Shown: positions 15,924 to 26,498, numbered from the stretch's first letter. The stretch: DNA of 63,716 bases from an uncultured Campylobacter sp. (GCA_937990735.1 CALKQT010000047.1:1-63716), one strand, 5' to 3'. Notes: a model not told the origin generated them from the sequence alone. Numbers and translations are program-made.

Positions 15924-17131
15924 TGGAATTTGAAAAATTTGAAAGCGCGATGGAGCGCTTCGCAAACACGGTGCAAAAGTCCTCACGCATCGAGAAGGTC
16001 GCGATCACGCAGGCGCTAGGGCGTATTTTAGCTACCGACGTCGCGGCGCCTTTTAGCACTCCGCGCCGCCCGACCGCCGCGATGGACGGCTACGCGCTAA
16101 AGGGCGCAGATCTAAGCGAGGGGGCTAAATTTAAGATCGTCGGTACGACGCCTGCAGGCAAAATGCCTGGCGCCGCGGCAAAGGCGGGCGAGTGCGTCAA
16201 GACCTTCACCGGCGGGCTAATGTGCGAGGGCAGCGACACGCTTCTGCCAATCGAAAACGTGCAGGTGCAAGCAGGCGAAATCGTCGTCACAAAATCCGTT
16301 CCCGCAGGCTTTGCCGTGCGCGCGGCGGGCGAGAGCTACCGCGAGGGCGAGCTTTTGCTTCGTAGCGGCACGAAGCTCGGCTTTTCGCAAATCGCGCTGC
16401 TAGCAGAGCTTGGTTTATTTCATATAAGCGTATTCGTCCGCCCAAAAGTAGCGATCCTTGCCACCGGCAGCGAGATAAAGGATCTCGGCGAAAAGCTCGA
16501 AAACGACGCTCAAATTTACAGCTCCAACCACATCGCGCTTGCAAATTTAGTAACGCAGCTGGGCTGCGAAGCGATGATAATGCCTCTAGTACGCGATGAC
16601 GAAAAAGAGCTAGAAGGCGCGATCCTATCGGCTTTACAGAGCGCCGACATACTTCTAACCAGCGGCGGAGTGAGCGTCGGAGACTACGACTTCGTGCAAA
16701 GCACGCTACAATCAAAATTTGAGCTCATCGTAAAAGGTGCGGCGATCAAACCGGGCCGCCACGTGCGCGTAGCCAAAACCGGCGAAAAATATATCTTCGC
16801 ATTCCCGGGCTTCCCGCTCTCGGCGCTCATTACGTGCATTTTGTTTCTGCGCGTATATTTGCAAAGATCCTTCGGCGTGCGCGAAAACACGGAATTTAGC
16901 GCAATCTTGGATCACGACTACGTAAAAAAGACGCGGTGGCTGGAGTTTATGCCCGCCGTTTTGCAAAACAGAGAGGGGCGGCTTTTTGTTAGCCTACAAA
17001 GCAAAAAGCAGGGCTCCAGCGCGATTTTGAATAATTTAGACGACGATAGCGTCCTGCTAGTCGCGCCGCTAGAGGTCAAAGAGCTCAAAAAAGGCGAGCT
17101 CGTGCGCGTGATCTCGGTACCTAAAATTTAG
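15920..17131 (+). CDS. moeA: Molybdopterin molybdenumtransferase
   Basis: A 403-residue cytoplasmic enzyme that inserts molybdate into adenylylated molybdopterin, completing molybdenum cofactor. Motifs in order: RPTAAMDGYAL (domain II/I boundary), TGGLMCEGSDTLLPIEN, LATGSEI, the MPT-binding TSGGVSVGDYD and KPGRHV. Length is normal. Two ATG codons in tandem at 15920 and 15923 follow GGAGG; the first overlaps the MFS stop. Molybdoenzymes such as formate dehydrogenase or nitrate reductase would depend on it but are not in this window. Confidence 0.93.
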   Translation: MMEFEKFESAMERFANTVQKSSRIEKVAITQALGRILATDVAAPFSTPRRPTAAMDGYALKGADLSEGAKFKIVGTTPAGKMPGAAAKAGECVKTFTGGLMCEGSDTLLPIENVQVQAGEIVVTKSVPAGFAVRAAGESYREGELLLRSGTKLGFSQIALLAELGLFHISVFVRPKVAILATGSEIKDLGEKLENDAQIYSSNHIALANLVTQLGCEAMIMPLVRDDEKELEGAILSALQSADILLTSGGVSVGDYDFVQSTLQSKFELIVKGAAIKPGRHVRVAKTGEKYIFAFPGFPLSALITCILFLRVYLQRSFGVRENTEFSAILDHDYVKKTRWLEFMPAVLQNREGRLFVSLQSKKQGSSAILNNLDDDSVLLVAPLEVKELKKGELVRVISVPKI

Positions 17132-17475
17132 CGCGTAGCGGTTCGGAGACGGTTGCGGCGGCGGACGAAAATTTTAACTGCCGCGAGGGTTAAAATTTTG
17201 CCGCTGCGAGGCGTTAAATTCGGCTACGAAAGTTCTACTTTGGGGTTTAAAAAGTTGAAATTTGGACCCAAATCGCACGCCTCGGTAGGTTCATCATAAT
17301 TTTTACTGCGCGGCGCTATACAGCGAGTGCGCTAAAATCTTTGTCGCCGCACAATTTCAGCTCCAAGCTGCTTTGCGGGCAAAATTCGAGTATTTGCGGG
17401 AGATAAAGCGAAAATGAAAGATAAATTTTATGACGCTCCGGCGGGCGTTTTCGGCGAATACAAAGCAGGTATAAA
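17132..17475. other. Intergenic region with a 21-codon ORF overlapping the next gene
   Basis: Mostly filler. ATG at 17414 opens a 21-codon frame (MKDKFYDAPAGVFGEYKAGI) whose TGA overlaps the ATG of the glycosylase gene at 17476 in the form ATGA. It could couple translation or be the residue of an older upstream gene. No clear ribosome-binding site precedes it. Confidence 0.3.
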
Positions 17476-17982
17476 ATGAGCCAAACCCACCCTTTTAAGC
17501 CGATTTTCGATGAGAATTCTAAAATTTTAATCCTCGGCTCCTTTCCCTCCGTCGTTTCTCGTAAATTTGGCTTTTACTATGCAAATCCGCAAAATCGCTT
17601 CTGGCGGGTACTAGCTCAAATTTTAAACATGCCGCCGCCCGCGAGCACGGAGAAAAAGATAAAATTCCTGCTCGCCCGCGGTATCGCCATCTACGACGCT
17701 GCGATCTGCTGCGAGATAAAGGGCTCGAGCGATGCCAAAATGACCGCCGTGGTGCCTGCAAATTTGGAGCCGATCTTTAGCGGAGCGCGCATAGCGCAAG
17801 TTTACGCAAACGGCGGTAAGGCGCATGAAATCTGCGAAAAATACCTAAAAACTCAAATTTTAAACGCAACGGGCAAAGAGCCCGTCAAGCTGCCGTCCAC
17901 GAGTCCAGCAAATGCAAATTTTAGTTTTGAAAGGTTAGTGTGCGAGTGGACGATCGTAGCGGATATATTAAGAGACGGCTAA
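17476..17982 (+). CDS. DNA-deoxyinosine glycosylase (uracil-DNA glycosylase superfamily, family 6)
   Basis: A 168-residue DNA repair enzyme that removes hypoxanthine (deaminated adenine) from DNA. The motif ILGSFPSVVSRKFGFYYANP is the GSFP-x3-S signature of this branch, followed by NRFWRVLAQIL; the C-terminal LPSTSPANA segment corresponds to the second active-site loop. Size is typical. It probably is a lone gene with its start overlapping a 21-codon upstream ORF. It complements rdgB functionally: one cleans the nucleotide pool, the other the DNA. Confidence 0.88.
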   Translation: MSQTHPFKPIFDENSKILILGSFPSVVSRKFGFYYANPQNRFWRVLAQILNMPPPASTEKKIKFLLARGIAIYDAAICCEIKGSSDAKMTAVVPANLEPIFSGARIAQVYANGGKAHEICEKYLKTQILNATGKEPVKLPSTSPANANFSFERLVCEWTIVADILRDG

Positions 17983-18139
17983 ATTTATCTATCTAATTTT
18001 AGCCAATTTACTTATCTGTTATCACAAATAGCAAAATCTAAAACAAGGTCGCCGCCAAATTTCGCGAACATCAATTTAAGAAGCGATCAAAATTAAAAAG
18101 GCTTGTTCGTTTTATTGCCACAAATGGCGGTATAAACCG

Positions 18140-20692
18140 CTAACTAGGCACGACAGAATTTCTACGTGCGGTTTTTGTAAGTGAATAAATAACTAGTAGC
18201 ATGATGAAGCTATACAGCAAGTTTGCGCTTTTTTGCGTTGATTGCATTATTTCGTCGTATTTTAGGGCGTTTAGAGCCTCGGCGTACGATTTTTTAGAAG
18301 TATCTTGTGTGTTTTTGCTATCGTCATTATAGTCTGTTAGTTTTTTAAAGTTTTCTTTAAAACTAATCAATAACTTTTTATCATCATCTAATTCATCTAA
18401 AATCGTTTTTCTATTTTCGACTATAAAATCTAGTTTATTGTCTTTTTTGGTGTTAGTGAGATTTGCATCTAGGAGCATATCGTCCAGGCCGTTTTCATTA
18501 TATCTTATGGTATATTTTTTAAATTTGCTTTCGATCGCTTGTTCTGACGTAAAAATACTTATAAATGGTGCTATTAAAAATGGTTTGGTAAACAATATGA
18601 CAATAAGCAAACTATAACAAAACAGATATGACCAATTACATTTAGATGTAACAATAACCATATAACGATATACCAATAGATATGATGTAATAAAAAGTGC
18701 AATATAGGCAATATATTTAACATTAACCAAGGAGACTATAAGCGCAGATATTAAAACAAGCAAAATAAACCATATAAGTATATTTGTCCGCGATATATTG
18801 TATTTAGTAGAGAAACTACATATGGTCCAAATAGCCAATAAAAACACTAATAACAATATTAAGCATACGAATCCATGTGAATAATTAAGAAGCCGAGTTA
18901 AAATGCAATTTTCATATGCATAAAGAGAAGATCCATAGACCGCGATAGTTAAAACCATAAAATTTATAATTCGTAGTAAATTTGTATGATGATCACTGGT
19001 ATTTCTGTATAATTTTAGCGTTATCAAATCTAAAAAAATCTCGATACGATTTTTACTTTTAGGCTTGGCTTTTACTTCATCGGTAGATTTTACTTATTTA
19101 CTATTTTCACCATCTTTAGCCTTTGCATTTTCAAGAGCAAATTCTAATTCTAGCTCTTTGCAATATAGTTCTAGGCGGTGAAACAAACTTGCATCTAGCG
19201 CATTACCTTTGTTATTTAAAGCATGCTTAATGAGCCTAAAACTATCCCTAAAATCATTTGTCATGCTTGTACATTTATCTATATTGTTGGTGCTTTTATC
19301 CTTGATAAACTTTTTAAGCTCTTCGTACGTAAAATCTATTTTTGTGTTTACAAAATTTGAAGCGCCGTTAAAAATGCTTGATGAGAAATTAACCGGATTT
19401 TTAAAAGCGACGTTATAAAAGCAAGCGACTTTTTTAAAATCCGTCTCATGAAAATCTACAAAATCCTCAAAAACTCTATTATTAAAATAAGCATTATCGT
19501 GAAAAGTTGCATTGTTAAAATCTGCATTTTTCCAGAAAGTAAGATTTTTATCTGTTTTGAAGTCTGCCTTACCTTCGAATGCGGCATTTTCAAAAGTCAT
19601 CGCATCTTTAAAGTCTGTATTAAAAAATCTTGCCTCATCGGCAAAAGTAGCAGAACTAAAATCCGTATCCATTTTAAAAACGGCATTTGTAAAATACGCT
19701 TTTTCGTTGAATACCGCATTTGAAAAGTCGGCTTCATTTTCAAAAGTTGTTTCCGTTAGTATCGCTCTATTAAATTTAGTTCCGCGAAATTGTGTCTTTC
19801 CTTTAAATTTTGCTTTATCAAAATTTACTACGTCATTAAATTTGGCCTCTGTAAAAATTAAGTCACTTTCAAAACAAGCTTCTTTGAAAAGCACTCTGCA
19901 GTTAATTGTGCTCCTATGAAAACTTAGCTTTTTGTTAAATGTGGCCATGGTAAAATCTATATTTATCCCATCAAACTGCTTTGCGTGCAAAGTAAGCTCG
20001 CAATCAAATTCGGCGCATGAGAAATCTATAACGCTAAATTTCCCTATATCCATAGTAAATTTTTGCTTAAAATGAGCGGCTTGAAAATTTATCTCCCCCA
20101 ACTTTTTTTCTGCGGATAACTCAAAAGATTTATTAAAAATACTGCTCGCAAAAAATATATTTTGTCTAACGTTTTTAGATATGAAATTGTCATTAAATGT
20201 GCATGCTTGAAAAAACGCATAACCTTCTACGTAAACTTCTTTTGCAAATTCGCATCCGCCAAACGTGCTGTTATTGCTGATATCGCGTAAAAATACTTCG
20301 TTTTCAAATTCGCAAGAGCTGATGTTAGGAAGGCTGGAATTTACAATTATAACCTTCCGCTTAATTTTATTTAAATATTCTATAGTTTTTAGATTATTCG
20401 CGGTATTGCACTCGTAAAGGACAATATTTAATTCATCACCTTGTAGATATTTTTCTAAATTTATGTAATTATTGAAGTCCGATTTTCGGTCTAAATCAAA
20501 ACCTGTAAAAATGAAAAAAACTTGCCCCTCGTGCGTACATTTTTCAATAAAACAACCTTCACTATTTTGCCCTGATACATACAAAATATCTAGATTGTCG
20601 CTGAGAATTCCTAACCCCTGAAATCTTTCAAGGTCTTTTTGCTCAATTTTTTCTTTTGGTCTTTCTAAAATTTTATCTATATCCAAACTCAT
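18140..20692 (-). pseudogene. Pentapeptide-repeat membrane protein split by an in-frame TAA
   Basis: Two consecutive minus-strand frames, 19094-20692 (532 residues) and 18140-19027 (295 residues), lie in the same reading frame with only TAA at 19094-19096 between them; the 22 codons after the stop are open. The first part has an N-terminal domain of about 130 residues and then a long series of A-x-F-type pentapeptide repeats (ADFSNAVF, ARFFNTDF) forming a beta-helix, ending in LFHRLELYCKELELE. The second part continues with KNRIEIFLDLITLKL, several membrane helices, a soluble stretch of about 100 residues and a last helix. This matches the usual pentapeptide-plus-membrane architecture, so an 850-residue protein appears to have been broken. 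No ribosome-binding site stands before the TTG that would start the second part. The block is more AT-rich than its neighbours. Function unknown. Confidence 0.65.
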
Positions 20693-20898
20693 TCTTAAAT
20701 CACCATAGACTTAAATTCATATTATTTAATATAGTATCAAAAAATAACTTGCAAATTTATTATTATGCAATAGAGTTAAAATAACTTTAGTATTTTTTTG
20801 CTCTTGCCTTCTATACCGTTTTTCCGCACTAATTTATCTAAAATTTAGCTTCAAATTTTAAAATTCTTCAAATTTAACCAAGCCAAAGGAAGCAAAAT

Positions 20899-22104
20899 AT
20901 GAAAACCCGCAAAGCCGCGCAGAATTCGCTCAATTTGGGCTTAAATTTAATACGAAATTTCACTTTTTCAAGCGCACTAAAGCTCCTACTTCCGTTTTTG
21001 GCGCTAGGCGCGCAAGCCCTGGAGCCAAAAATCGTAATGAAGCCCGAGCCGAGCTTAAAAAACGGTCTGTATTTCGTAGCGGACAAGCCCTATAGCGGGA
21101 CGCTCAAGGTGTTGCACTATAGCGTCGAGGATCTCTACGACGTAAATTTTATGGGCGTCGTCTACCCCAGAGCAAAGCCGCTGCCACCCACGCTAATCCG
21201 CGAGATCGACGTAAAGGACGGCACTGCGGTGCTTCAGCGCGATTACTTTGACGGCAGAGATAAGCCCTCAAACGAATATCCGATAAAAAACGGCATGTAC
21301 GACGGCGTCGCAAAGAGCTACTACGCAGACGGCGGCGAGCTGAAGTCGCAGAGCGAATACAAAGCTGGCAAGCGCGAGGGCTTTTACAAGCTGTATTATC
21401 AGGGAGGCGGCAAGCTAAAGCAGCAGGGCGCGTATAAAAATGATAGGCGCGAGGGCATTTTCACAGACTTCTACGAAAGCGGCGAAGTAAGCGCGCGCCA
21501 TTCGTATAAGGGCGGGCTGCGAAACGGCAAGGACGTGGATTATTACAAAAGCGGCAAAGTGCGCGGCGTGCGAAGCTACAAAGGGGGCAAGCGACAAGGC
21601 GTGGAGAGATGGTATCACGCAAACGGCGCGCTAAGGCAGACGGGTGCATACAAGGATGACCGCAAACAGGGCGTTTGGAAGTTGTTTTACGATGACGGCA
21701 AGACGCGCGTAGTCGAAAATTTTAAAGACGGTGAGCGCGACGGCGCCGTGCGCGAATACTACGGGAGCGGCGCACTGCAGGGCGAATACGAGTTTGAGCG
21801 CGGCAGGCAAACGGGCACGAGTAAGCAATACTATGCAAGCGGCGCTCTTGCAGCGAAAGTGATGTTCAGAGACGGGTGCAAACACGGACTATACGAAACA
21901 TACCACGAAAACGGCGCACTCAAGGCTAGAGTGACATTTAAGGATGGCCTGGAGACGGGCACGGCGAAGCACTACTACGCAGACGGCAAGCTCGAAGCCG
22001 AGGGTGAGTTTGAGCGCGGCAGGCTCGTGTGCGCCAAAAAATACGACGAAAGCGGCAAGATAATCAGCGACAAATCCGATAAAAACGGCCTAGCAAGGGA
22101 GTAA
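20899..22104 (+). CDS. MORN-repeat (YwqK-type) exported protein
   Basis: A 401-residue protein with an unusually long N-terminal signal region (hydrophobic core near 25-42, then ALGAQALEPKI) followed by about a dozen MORN-2 repeats of 20-24 residues with the pattern G-x-K-x-Y-Y-x-x-G-x-L, for example EGFYKLYYQGGGKLKQQG and NGKDVDYYKSGKVRG. Automated pipelines often label this family YwqK antitoxin, but nothing nearby supports a toxin-antitoxin role. It is probably a periplasmic or surface protein. A later start at 20899 is the first good Met (after AAGGAAGC). Lys- and Gly-rich, GC-rich, and followed by 1.4 kb without genes. Confidence 0.75.
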   Translation: MKTRKAAQNSLNLGLNLIRNFTFSSALKLLLPFLALGAQALEPKIVMKPEPSLKNGLYFVADKPYSGTLKVLHYSVEDLYDVNFMGVVYPRAKPLPPTLIREIDVKDGTAVLQRDYFDGRDKPSNEYPIKNGMYDGVAKSYYADGGELKSQSEYKAGKREGFYKLYYQGGGKLKQQGAYKNDRREGIFTDFYESGEVSARHSYKGGLRNGKDVDYYKSGKVRGVRSYKGGKRQGVERWYHANGALRQTGAYKDDRKQGVWKLFYDDGKTRVVENFKDGERDGAVREYYGSGALQGEYEFERGRQTGTSKQYYASGALAAKVMFRDGCKHGLYETYHENGALKARVTFKDGLETGTAKHYYADGKLEAEGEFERGRLVCAKKYDESGKIISDKSDKNGLARE

Positions 22105-23486
22105 AGCGGGCTAAATTTTAAAATTTTAAACGGATTTGGAATTTTAAAAAGGTTTAAAATTTTGAGTAAGCGCGGTTTTGCGTTTTAACGACGCGGGTTT
22201 GCATTTTCAGTGCCCACGGCTTTGTGCTTTAAGTGAACAAGATTTTGCGTTTTGAAGTGAGGCTTCGCGTCTCGGACAAATTTTGATTGAGCGCGGCTAT
22301 ACCCTTTAAATAGGCGCGACTTTACGTTTCGAGCGAGTGCGGCTTTGAATTTTATTGAGTATGACTTTGGATTTAAGCGAACGTGGTTTGCACTTTTGGT
22401 TTGGCGTTCATGCCGCGCGACTAGTGCCGCCTTAACGGACTAATTTTATGTTTGTGAAGCGATGTGCTGCGTTTAAACGAGTAAAATTCTGCGCCTGGCG
22501 GCTTTATACAGCGCGCGAATACGGCTCGGCGCTTTAATTAACGAGGTCTCGCACAGCGCAGCTCGCCGCGTGGTTCGAGCCGATGCGGTTAAAATTCCAC
22601 GCTGTATTTTGGCACACATAGCGCGCATGTATCGCCCGACGCGGTATATCTTAGCTTTTCGATGCGGCTTGTCTTTTCCGCGTAACGAGCAACTTTCGCG
22701 CGGCGCAAATTTTTAAAATTTAAAGCGAAATTTCAAGCCGAAACGGCACTGAAATTTTAACTTCCGAAAGGGTAAAATTCGACGATTGATTTCTGTTAAT
22801 TTTAACTCACGGTTCGCAAGCCGCGCTATTAGGGCGTAAATTTCAAACCCGCCACGCCCTGCCTTTAATGCAGCAAATTTAATCTAGCTGATATTTTAAA
22901 ATTTGCCGACCGCTTTACTAAACAAAATTTTACGAATAGGGGATGGGTGAACAAGGCAGGAAGGCAGAGAGTGCCTCTGTATATAATTACGGAAGCAAAG
23001 AATGCGCTGCTTATTTCGGTATGAAAATTTCATGGGCTTATTGTAACTTTAAAATTTTGCAAGATGCTCGCTCGTAGCGTTAAATTTCAATACGCGGGCA
23101 GTGGAAATTTTAAGAAAGCAGAGCTAGATAAAGCGAAATCTCACATAAGGTCTGTGTAACGCGGTATTTGCGCACAAGATATAAGCGCTGAAAAGGAGAA
23201 GCATTTGGAATTTGGCGCGTAACGAGCGGTGAACTATAGTCAAACAAACTTCAAATTAAAAATCTTAAATTTTAATCCGCAGACGCCAAATGGGTTCAAA
23301 ATCAAATTTGCGTAAATTTAGAGCGCGGCAAGCCGGGAGCGCTCTCAGAGCACTACAGGCCGTATAGTGCAGTATTCGTGCGGCAAAATAGGGGCATTGA
23401 AAGACGTAGCCATTTGAAATTTAGCGCGCGGGGGTCATAGAGAGCCGAAAATCCGCAGCGCTCGAAGCTGTGTAACAAAACCAAAT
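22105..23486. other. 1.4 kb gene-free filler with degenerate short repeats
   Basis: No gene found. Around 22150-22410 units of about 30-45 bases recur, each with a GCGCGGYTTTGCRTTTT-like core followed by a GC-rich spacer. Further right the sequence is AAATTT-studded filler. An open frame on the minus strand at 23353-23793 is a shadow of the sod-like gene. Confidence 0.6.
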
Positions 23487-24218
23487 CTATCCGCAGCAGC
23501 CGCAATCGCAGCGCGAAGATGCGGCTGGATGAAGCTCGCCGATGTAGAGCTTCACGGAGCCAAGCCCTTGCTCTTTCACCCACGAATAGGCGTCGCTTGC
23601 GAAGCCGAAATCCGCAAAATGCAAGAAATTCTCCACGTAGGATTTGCGCGCATTTTGATAATCTATGTAGTAGGCGTGCTCCCAAAGATCGCAAGCTAAA
23701 AGCGGAATTTTGCCCCGTGCGATCGGCGTGTCCGCGTTTTGCGTCGTGATGATTTCTAAATTTGTGCCGCTCTCGTCGCATACGAGCCAGCACCAGCCGC
23801 TGCCAAAAAGCCCCATCGCGCGCTTTAAAAACTCGCTTTTAAAATTTTCTATCCCGCCGAAAGCCTGCGCTAAAGCATCCGCCAGCTCGCCGCTAGGCTT
23901 GCTGGGCTGCGCGATACAATCGAAGTAAAAATCGTGGTTGTAAATTTCAGAGGCGTTGTTAAAAATACGGCTAAAACCTAGGCAAATTTGATAAAGCTTT
24001 GAAATTTGCGAAAACTCGCACTCCTCGCCGCGCGCCTGCTTAAACGACTGCGTGATGATCGTAAAAAGATCTGCGTTTTGTATTGGCGTGTCTGCAATGT
24101 CTCGATTTAAGGCGGAGACATAGTCCTCGCAAAGCCCGCCGTGATGGAATTTTAAGCTTTGCAAGCTCGCAATTTTATTCGTGCGCGGATCAAAAGGTAG
24201 CGCCCTGGATCTAAACAC
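23487..24218 (-). CDS. Iron/manganese superoxide-dismutase-like protein with altered active-site surroundings
   Basis: A 243-residue protein of the Fe/Mn SOD family. The four metal ligands are present: H25 (KFHHG), H95 (IYNHDFYF), D177 and H181 (CDLWEHAYYIDY). Two nearly invariant second-sphere positions differ. The normal KHH after the first ligand is replaced by GLC, so the conserved His30 equivalent is L29, and the Gln69 equivalent in FNNAAQVYNH is E91 here (FNNASEIYNH). There is also an insertion of about 20 residues (59-84) and a Cys-rich tail (CDCGCCG). I choose GTG at 24218, which overlaps the stop of the acidic peptide gene and follows GAGGA. It ends a can-mscS-acidic peptide-sod operon. 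It may be a second, specialised SOD or a metal protein with another role. Confidence 0.85.
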   Translation of the reverse strand: MFRSRALPFDPRTNKIASLQSLKFHHGGLCEDYVSALNRDIADTPIQNADLFTIITQSFKQARGEECEFSQISKLYQICLGFSRIFNNASEIYNHDFYFDCIAQPSKPSGELADALAQAFGGIENFKSEFLKRAMGLFGSGWCWLVCDESGTNLEIITTQNADTPIARGKIPLLACDLWEHAYYIDYQNARKSYVENFLHFADFGFASDAYSWVKEQGLGSVKLYIGELHPAASSRCDCGCCG

Positions 24219-24391
24219 TAATAATCCTCGCTGTCCAAATCGCTATAATCGTTGAAACCATCGTCGTCTTCGTAGCTGTAATCGTCCTCGTCGTAGTTGT
24301 AGTTGTAACTCTCGTCGCCTCCGATTAGATCATCGTCCTCGTATTCGTCCTCATCGAACTCTTCGTCTTCGAAATCATCGAAATCAGCCAT
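24218..24391 (-). CDS. Very acidic 57-residue protein
   Basis: ATG at 24391 follows AAAGGAG and overlaps the end of mscS by eight bases; the TAG overlaps the GTG of the sod-like gene by one base. The peptide (start MADFDDFEDEEFDEDEYEDD) has 30 acidic residues out of 57, eight tyrosines and no lysine or arginine. Such overlaps and a strong ribosome-binding site indicate a real gene. No family recognised; small acidic proteins of this kind can buffer metals or interact with basic partners, but that is speculation. Its position between a mechanosensitive channel and a metalloenzyme with a Cys-rich tail may suggest a link to metal or ion handling. Confidence 0.7.
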   Translation of the reverse strand: MADFDDFEDEEFDEDEYEDDDLIGGDESYNYNYDEDDYSYEDDDGFNDYSDLDSEDY

Positions 24392-26498
24392 TTTGCTCTC
24401 CTTTGTCGTTGGAATTTACTTTTGATTTTACGCATTCACTTGCTATTTCCGGTATATTTTCGATATAAACGCTCTGTGATGGGAAGGCAAACGATAGCCC
24501 GTTTTGCTCCACGATCTCCATTATTTTAAATAAAACATCCTCTTTGGTTTGGATGAAATTTGCCCATATTACGGTTTTTGTGAAGCAGTAAACTAAAATA
24601 TTAATGGACGAATCGCCAAAGCTATCTAGCGCCACGAACATAGTGCTTTTATAGCCCGCTAAATCGTCGATAGAGACCATATTTTGTCTATAGCGCATAC
24701 GAAAATCTTTAGAATTTAGCGCTGTATCGGCAGACTGAGCGATGCCCGGGTGAGATTTTAGCATCTCTTTGATATCGTTTACGCACTTTCGCAGTTGAGC
24801 CGTGCTCGCGCCGTATTCGACGCCCACGGTAAGCTTTAAATTCCGTCCTACCTTCCTGCGGCTCCAGTTTTTGATATTTTGCGCCATTATATTGGAATTC
24901 GGCACAAAAACAAGAGCGTTATCAAAGGTTCTGATCGTCGTCTTTCTAAAGCCCGTTTCTACGACGTTTCCTTCTATGTCGCCTAATACGACCCAATCAC
25001 CTTGTGAGAACGAGTTATCAAATAATAGCATCACGGATGAGAAGAAATTCGCGATGATGTCCTTGGTCGCAAATGCGATCGCAAGTCCGCCGATTCCAAG
25101 AGATGCCATAAGTGCTGAGATATCAAAGCCTAGACGCTTTAGCACCAAAAGCGCGGCGATGATGATTACGATGACATATAGAATTTTAACGACTAGATTT
25201 ATGATATCTTTTCTGACGCCTTTTTTCGTGATGTTTCCAAGCACGACAATGCCGTAACCATCGATGATTTCGATGATGAGCCATGCCCAAAGCACCACGT
25301 AAACGATCGAGAATAAATTTGCAAATTTTATCGGCACGGGCGCCGGATAATAAAATATACTAAGACAGATATCAACTGAATAAGCGATCAGCAAAATACC
25401 CATCGGACGCTTGATGATGCCTACTACTTGCGTTTTTAGAGTTTCGCTATCCAGTGAAAAGCTTTTATTGAAGAATTTAAACACGAAATAGATGATGTTG
25501 GCAAGCAGTCTGCGAAGCGAGTAGAAAAATAGCGTAATCAGCGTGATTAGAATGAGTTTGCCGAAATTTACGTGGCTGAGCTTAAACGGAATTTTATCGT
25601 TGATATAATCGATTACCGATTTAAAATTTAAGCTCGTAAAAACCACGCTGCTTGCGAGTAGATCGCTATTTCGAGACAGATACGTAAGCACCTCGTCGTA
25701 GGTCTGCTTGTCGTTTTTCAAATCGTTGATTTTAGACTCTAGGGCGTCTATCTGCTCTTGACTGCTTAGATTATTTTTCAAATCATTAAGTTTGCTAAAA
25801 TCCCTAGTTTGGATATTTAGTAGCGTACTACTTAGCTCGCTTTCAAGCGCGCTTCTGCTTGCGCCGTTTACAAACATATCCTCAATTTTCATAAGCGAGG
25901 TATAAAAGATCTCTGCCATCTCCATCTTTTCCAAATCCGCGCTTGCATTTACGTATTCGGGAGAGCTCTGCTTTTTGGCGTATTTTTTTAGCGTAGTTTG
26001 GATGTTCTTTTTATTTTGCGCATACGACATTATGCTTTCGATATCCATATCCTGCTGCGTAATCGCAAAAGGTAGGCGATCAAAGAGCTTGGCTTTATTG
26101 CGATCGATGGCGTCCAGTTCGTTTTTGCTCGCGTTGGCGTCGCCGCCATTAAGCAGGGAGCTACGCTGCAAATTTAGCTTTTTAATCTCTTTGATTACAG
26201 AGATAAGCGTCTCTCCATTAGGAGCTTTTTTCTGCGAAGTCTCCGTTTTAGCGACCTTTTCTGCGATCATATTTATTACTTCAGTTTTATTGCCATCCTC
26301 CGCACCGAGCGATTTGGATAAAATTTTAGCGACTTCCTTTTTGATCTCGGTTTTGTTATTTTCTAAAGTAAGATTTGCCTCTGGAGCGGAAGAATTTGTC
26401 TCTACAAAGCTTCCCTCGCCGGTTGTGTTGAGGTCTGCAAACGCTAAAGCGGTGCTAAAAAGACTAATCGTTAAAAAGCTGATTATAGATTTTTTCAT
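24384..26498 (-). CDS. Large MscS-family mechanosensitive channel
   Basis: A 704-residue inner-membrane protein. A signal peptide (1-22) leads into a periplasmic, helical domain of about 280 residues with coiled-coil character, then several membrane helices and the MscS core: pore helix region ASLGIGGLAIAFATKD, followed by the beta domain motif GDIEGNVVETGFRKTTIRTFD and VPNSNIMAQNIKNWSR. Such channels open under hypo-osmotic shock to release solutes. Size is that of the larger YbdG/YnaI/MscK-like members with an added periplasmic module. The 5' end overlaps the carbonic anhydrase gene by 35 bases and the 3' end overlaps the acidic peptide gene, so it is the second gene of an operon. Confidence 0.88.
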   Translation of the reverse strand: MKKSIISFLTISLFSTALAFADLNTTGEGSFVETNSSAPEANLTLENNKTEIKKEVAKILSKSLGAEDGNKTEVINMIAEKVAKTETSQKKAPNGETLISVIKEIKKLNLQRSSLLNGGDANASKNELDAIDRNKAKLFDRLPFAITQQDMDIESIMSYAQNKKNIQTTLKKYAKKQSSPEYVNASADLEKMEMAEIFYTSLMKIEDMFVNGASRSALESELSSTLLNIQTRDFSKLNDLKNNLSSQEQIDALESKINDLKNDKQTYDEVLTYLSRNSDLLASSVVFTSLNFKSVIDYINDKIPFKLSHVNFGKLILITLITLFFYSLRRLLANIIYFVFKFFNKSFSLDSETLKTQVVGIIKRPMGILLIAYSVDICLSIFYYPAPVPIKFANLFSIVYVVLWAWLIIEIIDGYGIVVLGNITKKGVRKDIINLVVKILYVIVIIIAALLVLKRLGFDISALMASLGIGGLAIAFATKDIIANFFSSVMLLFDNSFSQGDWVVLGDIEGNVVETGFRKTTIRTFDNALVFVPNSNIMAQNIKNWSRRKVGRNLKLTVGVEYGASTAQLRKCVNDIKEMLKSHPGIAQSADTALNSKDFRMRYRQNMVSIDDLAGYKSTMFVALDSFGDSSINILVYCFTKTVIWANFIQTKEDVLFKIMEIVEQNGLSFAFPSQSVYIENIPEIASECVKSKVNSNDKGEQNG

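Noticed and set aside
20899..22104. MORN-repeat protein as an antitoxin
   Set aside because: The usual automatic label is based on the repeat family alone; the protein has an export signal and no toxin-like neighbour.
23353..23793. 146-codon minus-strand open frame
   Set aside because: Overlaps the sod-like gene in another frame, is Arg-rich and typical of a shadow frame in GC-rich coding DNA.
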